Below, one piece after another: positions 55,256-64,000 of a stretch of DNA of 64,000 bases. The notes under the pieces were generated by a model. That model did no database searches and was not told the DNA's origin. It saw nothing but the letters and a program-made list of their open reading frames with translations. Origin of the DNA: Coenobita brevimanus (Eukaryota > Arthropoda > Malacostraca > Decapoda > Coenobitidae). The DNA lies in contig CM064732.1 of assembly GCA_032717465.1 (NCBI GenBank), positions 29,558,107 through 29,622,106 of the forward strand, in the 5' to 3' direction. A program made the translations under genes and the position numbers. Within the stretch, counting starts at the first letter, position 1; each line of letters starts with the position of its first letter.

Positions 55256-56735
55256 TATTGCATGCAAGGTCGATGTAATGCACATGAAATGACCATCAGG
55301 TATCCCTTTTGCTGCATCAGTAGTTTGACGCATACCAAATGATCACTGTTCTGACTGCTACTTTTGCCTCACTAACACCAAAGGGAATTCAGTGAAAACT
55401 TGAGTCCAAGATCAGGTATCCTTATGTACCTTCTCTAAGACAAGCACCCCATGGCCCTGGGCTTCCAGTTCCAGATCCTACATTAAGTACCACAAGTGAA
55501 TCAGAGTCTAATGAGGAGGAGAGTTGCATGGATGCCGACACACAAGAAGATTTAGAGAGCAAGGAGCCACACCTCATCAGTCAGGTAGAGCTGCATGACT
55601 TTATAAGAGACCTTAACTCCCCCAAGGAGAAAAATGATTTCCTTGGATCTTGACTCAAGCAATGGAACATGCTACAAGGTGGAGTTTGCACCACCACCTT
55701 CCGTCACAGACATGAAAAGCTCTCAATATACTTCAGGATGGATGACATGATTTGTTACAGTTATGATGTTGTACCATTAATACAACACCTTTGTAAGTCT
55801 TGTCCTTATCAAAAAGGAAAATGGCTGTTGTTCATAGATTCTGGGAAGAATGCACTGAAGGCAGTCCTTCTCCATAATGGAAATGAACTTCCTTCTGTTC
55901 CCACTGTGCATGCCCATGGAATGAATGAAAGTTATGAAACTATGAGTACTCTGTTGACTGCTACTGGCAACAAAACACATCAATGGAGCATCTGTGAGGA
56001 CCTGAAAGTGATCTGCTTGCTTCTAGGACTTTACCAAGGTTACACAAAGCACATGTGTTTTCTCTGTTCATAGGACAGCAGAGCAGACGCTAATCCTTAC
56101 ACACACAAGGAATGCCCAGTGTGACCGAAAGATATGACTGGAAGGTTCAGCTGTCTTATCAAATTTCTTGTTGACCCTGAGAAGATATTCTAGCTTCCAC
56201 TTCATTTGAAACTTTGATGAAGGACAATGTGAAGGCCATGGATCAAGATGGTGCTGGCTTCCACTGCTTGCTAACGAAGATCCAAGGCACTGTATCTGAG
56301 ACCAGAGTAAAGGCGGTTTTTTTCAATAGTCCATCAAATTCATTTTATACTCAATTATCAGGATTTTGTTAAAGAGCTTATCTGAGCTGGAAAGGGCAGC
56401 TTGGGAGAGCGTCATGTTACCACGAATTACCTAGGAAATTTTCAAGCATTGAATTATGAGGAGCTTGTGGACAAGATGTTGAAGAGTTACTATGCACTTG
56501 GTGCTCGAATGCCACTCAAGATACATTTCTTCCATTCTCATTTTGGACTTCTTTGTGCTTATTCTTGGCAATGACAATGATGAATGTGGCAGAGGGTTTC
56601 ACCGTGAAATTGTCATAATGAAGAGCCGATATCAAGGCCAGTTCAATCCAGACATGATGAGTGACTATTGTTGGACTTTACAGTGTGAGAGTAATTGTTC
56701 CTACAAACTCAACATGCAGAGGCACTTCTGATATG
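55256..56735 (+). pseudogene. Decayed copy of a multi-copy arthropod gene of unknown function
   Basis: Pieces in several frames line up with an intronless family annotated in many arthropod genomes only as uncharacterized (recalled, not searched): DCYFCLTNTKG (55350), YPYVPSLRQAPHGPGLPVPD (about 55420), ELHDFIRDLNSPKEKNDFLG (55590), LFIDSGKNALKAVLLHNGNE (55830), EDLKVICLLLGLYQGYTKHM (56000), FHREIVIMKSRYQGQFNPDM (56600) and MSDYCWTL. Stops and shifts occur at about 55651, 56073 and through 56100-56490. It probably spreads as a transposon or retrocopy. It is fused directly to the truncated LINE upstream. No function can be assigned. Confidence 0.6.
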
Positions 56736-56835
56736 CAAAAGTCATTAATAATGTTTTGTATATTGGTTTGTGCTTAGTATATGATATAAATTAAAGACTA
56801 AGATTATTATTTTTGTAACAATATATAGACTTACT

Positions 56836-57358
56836 GTGGTAGGTGGAGGCGCTCACCATCCACTCACTTGATGTAGTGTTGCTCTCAGGTGTCTGCCCTT
56901 TCCTTTCTTCCATCCTTCTTTCCTTCCATCCTCTTCTGTCTTTCTTTCCTTCATTCTTTCCTTGTCCTTCTGCTTACAGGTGACTTTACACTCCCTCCTA
57001 AGTCTTTCTTTCCTTCATTCTTTCCTTTTCCTTCTGCCTGTGGGTGACTCTACACTGAGTGACAATTCAAATGGTTTCCTGTACACCAGGAAACCATTTA
57101 CTACGCTGGGTGGTAACCATATAGCCAAAGTTTGGCACCTGGTGGTTTAGTGGGTACTTATTGCGCTCCAGTCGGATTGAGCTGGTAAAGGTTTATATCC
57201 AAGGGATGGTTGGGGTTGATTGCTCATGTAATGCCACTCTGGGATGAGTGAGGCTGGTCACTCTCATCTCAAATGTCGAGACCAACTCCCTAGCCCCGGG
57301 CTCCTACGCTCCTCATGGGGCAACACAGGATTAGATGATGGATGGATGGATGGATGGA
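56836..57358 (+). mobile_element. tRNA-derived SINE, most complete copy
   Basis: It starts GTGGTAGGTGGAGGCGCTCA, passes a polypyrimidine region, then the perfect hairpin AAATGGTTTCCTG-tacac-CAGGAAACCATTT (57069-57099). Next comes the tRNA-like head with A box TGGTTTAGTGG (57143-57153) and B-box-like GGTTTATATCC (57190-57200), then the body GCCCCGGGCTCCTACGCTCC and a (GGAT)n tail (57338-57358). About 520 bp. This copy can serve as the family reference in this window. Confidence 0.85.
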
Positions 57359-57519
57359 CACTTGACGAATTTGCTTGTTTCACGGAATTTTCTGTCACTC
57401 ATGATGTAGTACGTCAAGGCTACATGATAGCCAAATTTTAAGGTCAGTTTAGAAATTGGGGGTAACAAATTAGTTAGAAACAGGTGAGAATAAGTCAAAA
57501 CCATTTTGGCTATTGGCCA

Positions 57520-57637
57520 GTGGAATTGTCTTACAGAAACACAATAAACCCCAAGGATATCTAATGAGTCCTTAAATTTTGATGAGTACAGTATATGGAG
57601 AATAGACAAAAACTTGAAAAATAGTGAAGTTATGATG
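57520..57637 (+). mobile_element. CR1 endonuclease fragment
   Basis: LSYRNTINPKDI followed by SLNFDEYSIWRIDKNLKN matches the CR1 endonuclease region at 25280-25390. It is cut by the RTE that follows. Confidence 0.65.
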
Positions 57638-58497
57638 TGGGGGTGGCTCTAATGAATGAGGGTGAGATTTGGAAGCTTCCGGTGTTGCTGTTTGCTGATG
57701 ATACAGTACTGTTGAGTGAAGATGAATGGGAGTTGTAAGGTTTGGTGAATGAATTTGGGACAGTGTGTAGGAGGAGGAATCTGAAAGTTAATGTAAACAA
57801 AAGTAAAGTTATGGTGTTTGAGAGGAATGAAGCCACAGAGTGTGCAGTGAGGTTGGATGGTGAGGATATGGAGAATGTGAGGGCATTCAAGTACTTGGGT
57901 AGTGTGATGAGTAAGGATGGAACTTTGGGGGATGAAGTGCGTGAAAGGGTACTGCAGGGAAGGAAGGTTGTTGGTACACTGAAAGCAATGATGAGAAATA
58001 GGGAGGTGAGTATGGAAGTTAAGAAGTCACTGCATGATAGTATTGTGATCCCTACCCTGACGTATGGAAGCGAGGGGTGGACCTTGCAAGAGGGGAACAA
58101 GTCAAGAGTGAGAGCAGTGGAAATGAGTTACTTGAGAGGAGCATGTGGAGTGACATGGAGGGACAGGTTGACGAATGAAGAAGTGAAGGAACGTTGTGGG
58201 GTGGCTGTGGATGTGGTTGAGAAGATTAGGAGAAATAAACTGAGGTGGTTTGGACATGTGAAGAGAATGGAGAATGAAAGACTAACTAAGATGGTGTATG
58301 TAGGTGAGGTGGAGGGAGGGAGAGGGAGGGGTAGACCAAGGATGAGGTGGAGGGATGGAGTAGAGAGGTATATGAGGGAGGGGGGGGTGAGTTGGGGGGA
58401 GGGTAGTCAAATGGTGGGTGACAGAGCGACTTGAAGGCGTTTTGTCTGCAGCCACCCTTTGTGGGATTAGGGCGTCAGGCTATAGATAGATAGAGAG
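57638..58497 (+). mobile_element. RTE-like LINE, young 5'-truncated copy
   Basis: It begins within RT (GVALMNEGEIWKLPVLLFADDT, interrupted by a TAA at 57736) and runs to the 3' end GGGATTAGGGCGTCAGGC with (TAGA)n. It is almost identical to the complement of 4310-5150. Inserted in CR1. Confidence 0.85.
57742..58434 (+). CDS. RTE ORF C-terminal region, 230 codons open
   Basis: The frame covers the thumb and C-terminal part of the RTE protein: RRRNLKVNVNKSKVMVFERN, FKYLGSVMSKDGTLGDEVRE, LTYGSEGWTLQEGNKS and LRWFGHVKRMENERL, then RGRGRPRMRWRDGVERYMRE. It lies after the FADD box, which is separated by a stop at 57736. It is therefore a dead remnant despite the long frame. It is useful as the reference sequence for the family's 3' end. 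Confidence 0.8.
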   Translation: MVNEFGTVCRRRNLKVNVNKSKVMVFERNEATECAVRLDGEDMENVRAFKYLGSVMSKDGTLGDEVRERVLQGRKVVGTLKAMMRNREVSMEVKKSLHDSIVIPTLTYGSEGWTLQEGNKSRVRAVEMSYLRGACGVTWRDRLTNEEVKERCGVAVDVVEKIRRNKLRWFGHVKRMENERLTKMVYVGEVEGGRGRGRPRMRWRDGVERYMREGGVSWGEGSQMVGDRAT

Positions 58498-58779
58498 ATA
58501 GAACTCATGGGAAAACTTTTAAGATGGAGGGTTAAGATGGATAATAACACAATATCCGGCTCGACACCAAATACTGACCCGATGGGGAATACTATGTAAT
58601 ATCCAGCATTTTGCAATATCCAGTGTATGGCATGGTTGAATTACACTGGATAAATGAGAGTCTTCTGTACATGCTAGGGCTGTTTCATACAGGACTGTTG
58701 TATTACAACGTGTCAGCAGGTCATCTGGTAGATTAGAAAAAGTCTGCTTTATGAGATTCAAATCCTTAAACTTCCCTGC

Positions 58780-58850
58780 CCCAGGTGGGATTCAAACCTG
58801 GGTCCATTAGGACTACAGGCCACCTATCTACCAATTCAACCACAGCCTCT
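58780..58850 (-). mobile_element. tRNA-like SINE head (different family)
   Basis: On the minus strand, A box TGGTTGAATTGG (58831-58842) and B box GGTTTGAATCC (58788-58798) are separated by 32 bp, as in a tRNA. The stem and anticodon arm do not fold cleanly into a tRNA by eye, so I read it as a SINE head or tRNA pseudogene. The boundaries of the rest of the element are unknown. Confidence 0.5.
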
Positions 58851-60807
58851 CCCAACACCAATTTTCCGGCACTGGATTGTCTGGCACCTCTTTTAATCCA
58901 GACAAAATTGCAAGAGGGCACTTGAAATTCCTGGGCCTGCCAGATTAGTTTCCGGGGCAGCTACTGATAGTGCTGAATGCAGCATGTGAACACCTAGACT
59001 GCTTACACTGGATGCTTTGGTGATGATCCCAGTTATGGCTTCTATGAAAGATGCAAGTGTCAGTGGTGGTGAACACAGTGAACAGCAGGAAACCACCCAA
59101 TTAAACCAAGAAATCGCACAGACCTTATGTTGAGGTTATGCTGAAAGACTGCCAGTGTTGGGATAATGATGTGCACAAGTGTGCTGTGGTGTAGGGGGCT
59201 ACACTGGAGTGAGGGCATAGTGGATTATTAGTAGCTGGGAGGACTGGTGTAGGTCCTGCCCTCAGAGCATACCAGGTGAAACCCAATACATATCAAGCAG
59301 TGGGCATTGTTCTTGCAGGTACCACAACTGTATCCAAACAGCTGACAGTTGTAAAGGAGCCGGATGGAAAAAGTACTGGGGATGAGTCAGTATACCACAT
59401 GGACATAAAGTAATCTTGAGAAGGAAGAGAGCTACCAAACAGACCCAAACCCCCTAGAGAGCCCTGCCTGCCATTCTCCAATGTGATCTTTAAAGTGATG
59501 AACCTTTAGGATCTCCGCACATCCCTATCCCTGGAGTCGCAAGTTAGTCAGATCATCATCAGTAGAAACATCCACCTCAGTGGGATCAATACGACCATAT
59601 ATGATGTTCACAGTAGTCTGGGGATTGAAGAGTCCTCCAGCAGGATACACACTCCAAATACCCAGCACATTGGCAGCAAGTCTGACCAGCATTGCTGAAC
59701 CTCAGTACAACAGTCGCAATTCATCCATCCTGCAGTACCTGGCAGAGTTATAGTCACTAATGGCCTTGGTGAGTGTCCAAGAGTCGTTAAAAACTGGCAA
59801 TCCATCTCCTGATTTAAGAGGAAGAACACCAAAAAGTCATCGAGACTGGTAAACGATAGACTGCCAGCAAGAGCTTGTTATCTGAAAGTTTATGGTTGCC
59901 AATTTCCTCTTCCTACCCAGCCAAGTAAATTCACTTCTAGCCTGGTCCTAACAATACTTGACAAAGCTGCATAGGAGGGCCTGAGGTTGGGCACCAAGGT
60001 GGAGGAGGGGGCATGTCTGTGGCACCTCTCTCTAAATCATCAGAGCTGAAAATGAGGCAGGAACACCCAGGTCATGTCTACTCGCAATGATAGCTCAGGG
60101 CAAAATCTATATGATGATGGACTATTGGGTGATTTCCCTCAACTGCATCTAGTGATGATGACTGCTTTCTTTCAGATGCAAGGGATTTGGATGTGAGTCC
60201 AGGAAAAGTTTAAAATATCAGAGACAATATTTATGGCTATGAGGCCAAGATATTCTAAGTGGATATTTGTGATCTGGTTAGGTCCTGCTGCTATGGAGTG
60301 AACTGGGATACAGTACATGAGGACTTTCAGCTTATCAAAAATCTAATGATACATTCTACTGGCAGAGAGTGAGGCATACCTTCAGAAAATGATATATAAA
60401 TTATATGCATAGGACAAAGGAGAGGAAGTTAAATGATGGTAAAAATAAAGCTGTAGTGTTTGTATAAAAGAGTTTAATGCTACTGATTTCAAGTCATGGT
60501 ACAGGGTACAAAATAATTAATGATCTGTACTACTGTATCAGAATGAGGAATGAAAACCTGAAGGAAGTTAAGAATTTAAACAGTAATGCTATATACCCTG
60601 GAAGAGTAATGTGCAAGTTAATATGGATGATGAACAAAGAGAGAACACTTCAAGAAGAAAGCAAAATTGGACAAGTGAACAGTGGTTTACAGCAGGCAGG
60701 GACAATGTGCTGTACTTTAACCAGCACTTACATAGATAAAGGCAAACACTAAGTATGGAGCAGCTGAAATCAACTTCAGAGCAGTAATAGGGACAGTACA
60801 ATAATAA
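58851..60807. other. Unassigned intronic sequence
   Basis: Nearly 2 kb without convincing coding motifs, TIRs or tails. Short open frames here have no recognisable domains. Confidence 0.4.
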
Positions 60808-61251
60808 TGTTCATTCATTCATTCATCATCTAATTCAGTATTGCCCCATGAGGAGCATACGAGCCCAGGGCTAGGCAAGTTGGTCCTGATATGTAAGATG
60901 AGACTGAACAGCCTCACTCATCTGAGTGGCATTATGTGGGCAATAAACTCCAACCACCCCTTGGATATAAACCTGCACCAGCTCAATCCAACTGGAGTGC
61001 CTTAATTGCCCATTAAACCACAAAGCACCATAATTTGGTTATGTGGCTACCACCCAGCATTGTAAATGGTTTCCTGGTGCACAGGACACCATTTGACTTG
61101 TCACTCAGTGTACAGTACAGTCACCCACAGAAAGAAGGAAGGGGAAAGAATGAAAGAAGGAAAGACACATGAGGAAGGACAGAAAGAAGGAAGGAAGAGA
61201 GGAATGGGCAGGCACCCGAATGCAGCACTACATCGAGTGAGTGGATAACAG
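60808..61251 (-). mobile_element. tRNA-derived SINE, minus
   Basis: The tail is (GAAT)n (plus 60812-60830 as ATTC repeats), then body, tRNA-like head (60960-61035), hairpin (61064-61095) and most of the 5' module up to CACTCACTCGATGTAGTGC. The final 15 bp of the 5' end are missing. Confidence 0.8.
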
Positions 61252-61610
61252 AATAAAGGACAGTGGAATGAATGAAAGATCTGGTATAGGCAAAAGAGCC
61301 AAGGCCATGCAGTGAAACACATGGTATGAACATGTGGATTGACTACTGAAAAATACAATGATAATGAAAATGTCCAGAAGTGAAGTAAATGGTGATGTGG
61401 CAAGAGGAACATTTTTGGCTAAGTGGGAGAAAAGAACTGAATTACACATGTGAGCTGGGAATGAGGAATGAAAGGTAGTGACAGCATGTGAGATGTGTAA
61501 AGACAGAGCTGCCTGAAGACTGTTTTGTAATTGCCAGCCAATGTGAAAGAGTTCCTAGACAGGGGCATGGTGTCAGCGGGATGGAGGCAGACAGACTGAG
61601 ATGCAATTTT
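61252..61610. other. Unassigned intronic sequence
   Basis: No coding motif, repeat tail or TIR was recognised between the SINE and the TTAA element. Confidence 0.4.
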
Positions 61611-61614
61611 TTAA

Positions 61615-63726
61615 CCCCTTAACCGCGGGCTTGTTTTGCTTTGACTTGCAGCTCCCGCGGGCATACTCGCGCTCCGACAGACTCTCTAAAAATATTTGCC
61701 AAAAATCAGTTATTAGTCCTAGAATATTAAAATCACATATGCCTATGGCACATACCTTCAGCTTTCTCCTGGGGTGTTTGTTGAGCCTTTGTTGAGTAAC
61801 GTAGGACTTGTAGAGACCTCTGAAGTTGGGTAATGAAGTCTCCACTTTACACTTCCCGACAACCCGTAATATGATTACCACAGCCTGATGTTATCACTAG
61901 AAACACTATTCAATGATTCTCAAATAGTTTGGAATCCATACTCAAAAAAAAAAAAAAAAAAAAAAAAACACTGTGAAAGCAATGAAAATTAAGAGGGCGT
62001 ACGACCTTCCCACTTGACATCGTTTACCGCTGATGTTCTGTCATTTATTATTCATAAAAACACTCAGTTTATATTTCTATTACTATAAAACACTTATATA
62101 TACCTACAGTCTTTATCCATAAGTTTCCTTCAGTAATAGTAATTTATTGTCACTGTAGGCATTCAATTTCTCTTTCAGTAAAATACATAGCATTCACTTT
62201 CTCGTCCTGTATACTAGCGTTGAGAGTGAATGTCACTTTCATCTTCACTCTCATAACTCATAGTATTCAGACATGCTAGAGTGAAACTTTCACTTTCATT
62301 ACTCCTAGTATATACACTCGTATTCTTATAATACTACTCATTTACATTTCTATTTACGTTCTCTATTTTATTTACATTATTTACATTTCTATTTTATTTA
62401 CACTGTGTTAGGCACTGTCACTTGCAGTAACTTATAAAACTATTTTCCATTGTTCACTTATATTTACAGTCACTGCTTTCCCTTGCTCTTTACACATTAT
62501 TTACACATTATTTACACATTATTTACAATTCCACTTGCACTGTTTTACTCACCAGAAAGATTGTAGTCACTCTCTATCATTTGTCAGCCTTTTACCTCTT
62601 TCCACACGAGGTTTAGTAGGGGGTAGAGGTCACAGGGCCCTTTGCATGGGGCTAAAAAGCGGTGGAATTTAGCAGGCGCGAATCCGACGTACTTTCACCT
62701 TGAAAGACGACAGTAAACTGATACCGTACTGGTGGGCCGGTGTGGCCTACCTAGGGAGAGTGCATTACTGCCAACATCAGCCCCGTGAAGAACTGCTAAT
62801 ATATAGCAATGAAATGATTGGCAGGAAATCTAGACAATACATTATAAATTAGGCAGTTCCAGGCTAATGTAAATATCACTTAGGCTTCTCCCTTCCCTCT
62901 TTATATATATTTTTATTACGAGAATAGATTATACGGCATATTTCAAGGGGAAATAAACAGAAAAAATTGGCGAACGAGTGCACGTGAGGTGTTGTCAGGT
63001 GATAATTAGCCAATTCCAGGTGTATGGCACTATCACTTACCTTACTTCTTTTTTGTTTATATTATTTGGTATAAGAATAGGGCATAGGGCTTATTTCAAT
63101 GGATGAAATCAGTGAAAAATTCCCGGGAAGATTTACTTAGCGTAGAATAATAATTAGGTAGTTCCAGGTGAATGTAAATATCACTTAGGCTTCTCCCTTC
63201 CTTTCTTATATATATTTTTATTACGAGAATAGATTATACGGCATATTTCAAGGGGAAATAAACAGCGAAAATTAACGATCGAGTGCACATGAGGTGTTGT
63301 CAGGTGATAATTAGCCAATTCCAGGTGTATGGCACTATCACTTACCTTATTTCTTTTTTGTATATATTATTTGGTATAAGAATAGGGCATAGGGCTTATT
63401 TCAATGGATGAAATCAGTGGAAAATTCCAGGGAAGATTTACTTAACATAGCACGGCCAGGCAGGCAAGAGGAGAGGGTAATGGAGGGGAGGTAGGGAGGG
63501 GAGTCAAGAATGGGGAGAAATGGCTAAATTGTCAACAATGGATGGGAGTACAGATGAGATTAGGGGTGCTGACTAGTGTTGGACACTGGCAGTACTGATA
63601 GATGATACAAGCCACCACTTGAAAGCCAGGGCAAATTCAAAATAGCACAGAATCACAAAAGTGACGCCCCGCGGTATGATCCCTTGCTTCCATGCGTCAC
63701 AAAAGTGACGGCCGGCGGTTAAGGGG
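61615..63726. mobile_element. 2.1 kb TTAA-flanked element with higher-order repeat
   Basis: TTAA is at 61611-61614 and 63727-63730. The TIRs are CCCCTTAACCGCGGGC (left) and CCCCTTAACCGCCGGCC (right complement), with a second TTAA inside each TIR. No transposase is present. It contains a 25-base A run (61945-61968) and a dimeric tandem repeat at 62859-63460. By target and CCC-starting TIR it is piggyBac-like, non-autonomous, and different in sequence from the 30461-37265 family. Confidence 0.75.
62859..63460. repeat. Higher-order tandem repeat (A-B-A'-B', about 152-bp units)
   Basis: TTCCAGGCTAATGTAAATAT (about 62859) and TTCCAGGTGAATGTAAATAT (about 63164) begin A-type units. TTCCAGGTGTATGGCACTAT (about 63016 and 63321) begins B-type units. 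A and B share only partial identity, while A/A' and B/B' are nearly identical. This shows that a dimer was duplicated. Confidence 0.8.
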
Positions 63727-63730
63727 TTAA

Positions 63731-64000
63731 GCAATTAAAAGTCATAGATTTACAGTACAGTACCTTTATCCAACCATGATTGTATGTGTGGTAGCTAACA
63801 CTGCTTTCTTAACATGATAAGCAAGCAAATATACTTCTGAATTAATTCACTACACTCTAGAATGGCTTAGTGTCTTTAGACAACAAGATTTCGTGCATAA
63901 GGAATAATCTACAATCTTTCAGTGACAGTGATGCCTATCAGTACCAACTCCTTTAAAAAGACAAAAACTGATTATAATATTAACAATGATAGTATAATCA
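63731..64000. other. Intron to window end, nothing recognised
   Basis: AT-rich sequence with no feature seen. Confidence 0.4.

Noticed and set aside
58780..58850. True tRNA gene on the minus strand
   Set aside because: A and B boxes are present, but the acceptor and anticodon arms do not pair convincingly by eye; a SINE head is more likely.
59101..60200. Possible gag-like or LINE ORF1 coding region
   Set aside because: Only short frames without zinc knuckles, coiled coils or RT motifs; too weak to call.
44660..64000. Upstream MON2 exon (block preceding the FLSLMVKFL exon)
   Set aside because: I looked for a minus-strand match and did not find one; the intron seems to extend past the window.

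Overview
This window is eukaryotic, probably from a decapod crustacean. That placement is an inference from very long introns, abundant CR1- and RTE-type LINEs, dense (AC)n and (TA)n tracts and tRNA-derived SINEs; no single sequence proves the taxon. The only host gene I can support is a MON2 orthologue on the minus strand. Four exons join in frame: 44477-44653, 44095-44327, 10483-10616 and 8610-8764. The exons before and after these were not found, so the whole window lies inside this gene.

The other roughly 98% is intronic, mostly nested transposable elements. The 33.5 kb intron 10617-44094 is built around two CR1 LINEs that were hit repeatedly. The first (about 16.9-22.5 kb) contains a tRNA-SINE, a near full-length RTE LINE, a 5S-rRNA-headed SINE and a TA-flanked MITE. 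The second (about 23.96-40.44 kb) contains a short RTE copy with a perfect target-site duplication (TSD), a TTAA MITE, a 2.6 kb terminal-inverted-repeat (TIR) element, a tRNA-SINE, a Tc1 transposon and another MITE. That tRNA-SINE was itself split by a 6.8 kb TTAA/piggyBac-like element, which carries two young LINE copies.

Left of the small-exon cluster (1-8.6 kb) are a second copy of the TTAA element, a CR1 broken by an RTE, and a 1.5 kb fold-back palindrome. Right of the MON2 exons (45.5-64 kb) are a full-length RTE with a 14-bp TSD interrupted by a solo LTR and a MITE, a hAT MITE, an I-like LINE with a 2A-like motif, a decayed multi-copy arthropod gene, more SINE and RTE copies, and a 2.1 kb TTAA element with a higher-order tandem repeat.

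The most interesting system is a modular retroposon network. One 5' module (about 215 nt, with a strong hairpin) and one 3' module (ending like the RTE LINE) are mixed with a tRNA-like head, a 5S rRNA head, or the RTE itself. Several insertions can be proved inside the window because a paralogous empty site is present.
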